From Planctomycetales bacterium (GTDB lineage: Bacteria; Planctomycetota; Planctomycetia; Pirellulales; Thermoguttaceae), in NCBI GenBank assembly GCA_007119795.1, contig SKOZ01000047.1, positions 1 through 7,627 on the forward strand: DNA of 7,627 nucleotides. The letters are read 5' to 3'. Both the position numbers and the translations under genes were made by a program. The notes beneath the pieces are model-generated. The model worked only from the letters and a program-made list of their open reading frames with translations, searched no databases and was not told where the DNA came from. Of the stretch, positions 6,761 through 7,627 are shown piece by piece. How positions within the stretch are numbered: position 1 is the first letter of the stretch; every line of letters starts with the position of its first letter.

Positions 6761-6777
6761 GCGGCCCTTCAGGCCGC
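6761..6777 (+). repeat. CTTCA-loop hairpin 1
   Basis: GCGGCC-CTTCA-GGCCGC is a perfect 6-bp stem with a 5-nt loop. The same loop recurs in the hairpins at 6802-6818 and 6831-6847 with different stem sequences, which argues that stem pairing and loop sequence are conserved rather than the stem sequence itself. Confidence 0.75.
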
Positions 6778-6801
6778 GGGGTTGCTCATCGGCCCAGTTC
6801 C

Positions 6802-6818
6802 CCAGGCCTTCAGCCTGG
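6802..6818 (+). repeat. CTTCA-loop hairpin 2
   Basis: CCAGGC-CTTCA-GCCTGG is a perfect 6-bp stem. It differs from its neighbours in both arms at matching positions, so the changes are compensatory. Confidence 0.75.
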
Positions 6819-6830
6819 TAGGATCGAGTC

Positions 6831-6847
6831 CCGGCCCTTCAGGCCGG
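6831..6847 (+). repeat. CTTCA-loop hairpin 3
   Basis: CCGGCC-CTTCA-GGCCGG is a perfect 6-bp stem ending 4 bp before the left heptamer array of module B (6852). Hairpins 2 and 3 are 12 bp apart. Confidence 0.75.
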
Positions 6848-6851
6848 CGTG

Positions 6852-7064
<213 letters not shown>

Positions 7065-7068
7065 CCTC

Positions 7069-7276
7069 GCCAACTATTGCCGGCCAACCCGCCCGGGGGT
7101 ACCATAAACTCCGTTTGCTTATCCTCGAACCAGGAGCATGGGGCTGCTGTGGATACTCCGTCTTCACCGTGTGTGCAGTACGGCTGGTCGGATGGGTCTG
7201 CCGGGGTCGTTCGATCGCGACGGCTGAGGTCTGGCGAATTCAGCGACGGGCGCGTTCGGCGCACCATTTTCTTACC
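7069..7276. other. Gene-free stretch between the heptamer array and the tandem duplication
   Basis: Open frames cross this stretch in several directions but none combines a ribosome-binding site with a recognisable or compositionally consistent protein. The plus-strand frame starting near 7115 runs straight through the 144-bp tandem repeat and so is almost certainly spurious. I see no RNA gene, promoter or terminator that I could defend. Confidence 0.45.
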
Positions 7277-7562
7277 CGGCACAGGCCCCTATGCCGTGCG
7301 TGGTCGAGGAGCCACTCTCCAAACCACGGCCTCCTCGCGCGCTCTCCGCCTCTCGCAATGGGATGTCTTGCGGAGCGCGGCACCGCACAGAGGCCTGTGC
7401 GGCGTACTTTGGTTGGTACGCGGCACAGGCCCCTGTGCCGTGCGCGGTCGAGAAGACCCCCCTCCAATCCACGGCCTCCTCGCGCGCCACCCCCATCTCG
7501 CACTGGTATGCCTTGCGGCGCGCAGCACCGCACAGAGGCCAGCGCGGCGTACTCTCGACACC
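7277..7562 (+). repeat. 144-bp tandem duplication with paired palindromes
   Basis: Unit 1 spans 7277-7420 and unit 2 starts at 7421 and stays similar to about 7560. Each unit begins with a CGGCACAGG / CCTGTGCCG palindrome (7277-7296 with one mismatch; 7421-7440 perfect, 2-nt loop). Each then carries CACGGCCTCCTCGCGCGC in the middle and a second palindrome near its end (CCGCACAG-AGGC-CTGTGCGG at 7383-7402; decayed at 7528-7547). The two palindromes are variants of each other. Because 144 is divisible by three, all six frames show a 48-residue periodicity, which explains the long but meaningless open frames here. Just beyond, GCCGTGCACGGC (about 7579-7590) is a further perfect 12-bp palindrome. 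Confidence 0.8.
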
Positions 7563-7627
7563 AGACGACGGGTGTCGCGCGCCGTGCACGGCCGCGCGTG
7601 GAAGAAAATGCGAAGTAAGGGGTTGAA

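Noticed and set aside
7115..7618. A 167-codon plus-strand frame at the right end, and the overlapping minus-strand frames.
   Set aside because: They translate the 144-bp tandem duplication, are rich in Arg, Pro and Ala, and stay open only because 144 is a multiple of three.

Overview
The window is GC-rich DNA with two confident complete genes, one partial gene and about 1.2 kb of repeat-packed, apparently gene-free sequence. The gene set suggests a planctomycete (Planctomycetota, perhaps Pirellulales-like). The evidence is a Wza-type export lipoprotein with a doubled YRI-D-L-I motif, an alanyl-tRNA synthetase with planctomycete-like wording in its N-terminal domain, and a secreted beta-propeller/dihaem protein of the HzsA-related family. 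This assignment is inference from recognised family character, not from a search.

Layout. Positions 1-328 (minus) hold the N-terminal 109 codons of a polysaccharide export lipoprotein that runs off the left edge. Positions 523-3153 (minus) hold a full-length alaS of 876 residues, oriented towards the export gene with 194 bp between them. Positions 3154-3463 are a divergent intergenic region with a weak candidate promoter for alaS. Positions 3464-3678 hold a 215-bp inverted-repeat element. Positions 3696-6068 (plus) encode the 790-residue HzsA-related protein with a signal peptide, a PD40/TolB-like propeller and two CxxCH haem motifs. A second, diverged copy of the element lies at 6185-6405 in the same orientation, so the gene sits between direct repeats. 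Between that gene and the second copy is a short stretch with strong coding-type base composition that runs into the repeat and stops, possibly a gene remnant.

From 6406 to the right edge I see no credible gene. The region instead holds at least three unrelated repeat families: (i) small hairpins with different stems but the same CTTCA loop; (ii) two copies of a module in which GTCAG heptamers face CCTGAC heptamers across a conserved GC-rich hairpin, the second copy expanded to about 22 right-arm heptamers; (iii) a 144-bp tandem duplication in which each unit carries two GGCACAGG-type palindromes.

Function. The three genes do not form an obvious pathway: one is translation housekeeping, one is cell-surface polysaccharide export, and one is probably a periplasmic redox or haem protein. 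The most interesting feature is the repeat landscape. Hairpin-rich elements of this kind resemble REP/BIME or MITE-like sequences that are mobilised in trans, for instance by REP-associated tyrosine transposases, but no transposase is present in the window and that link is inference.
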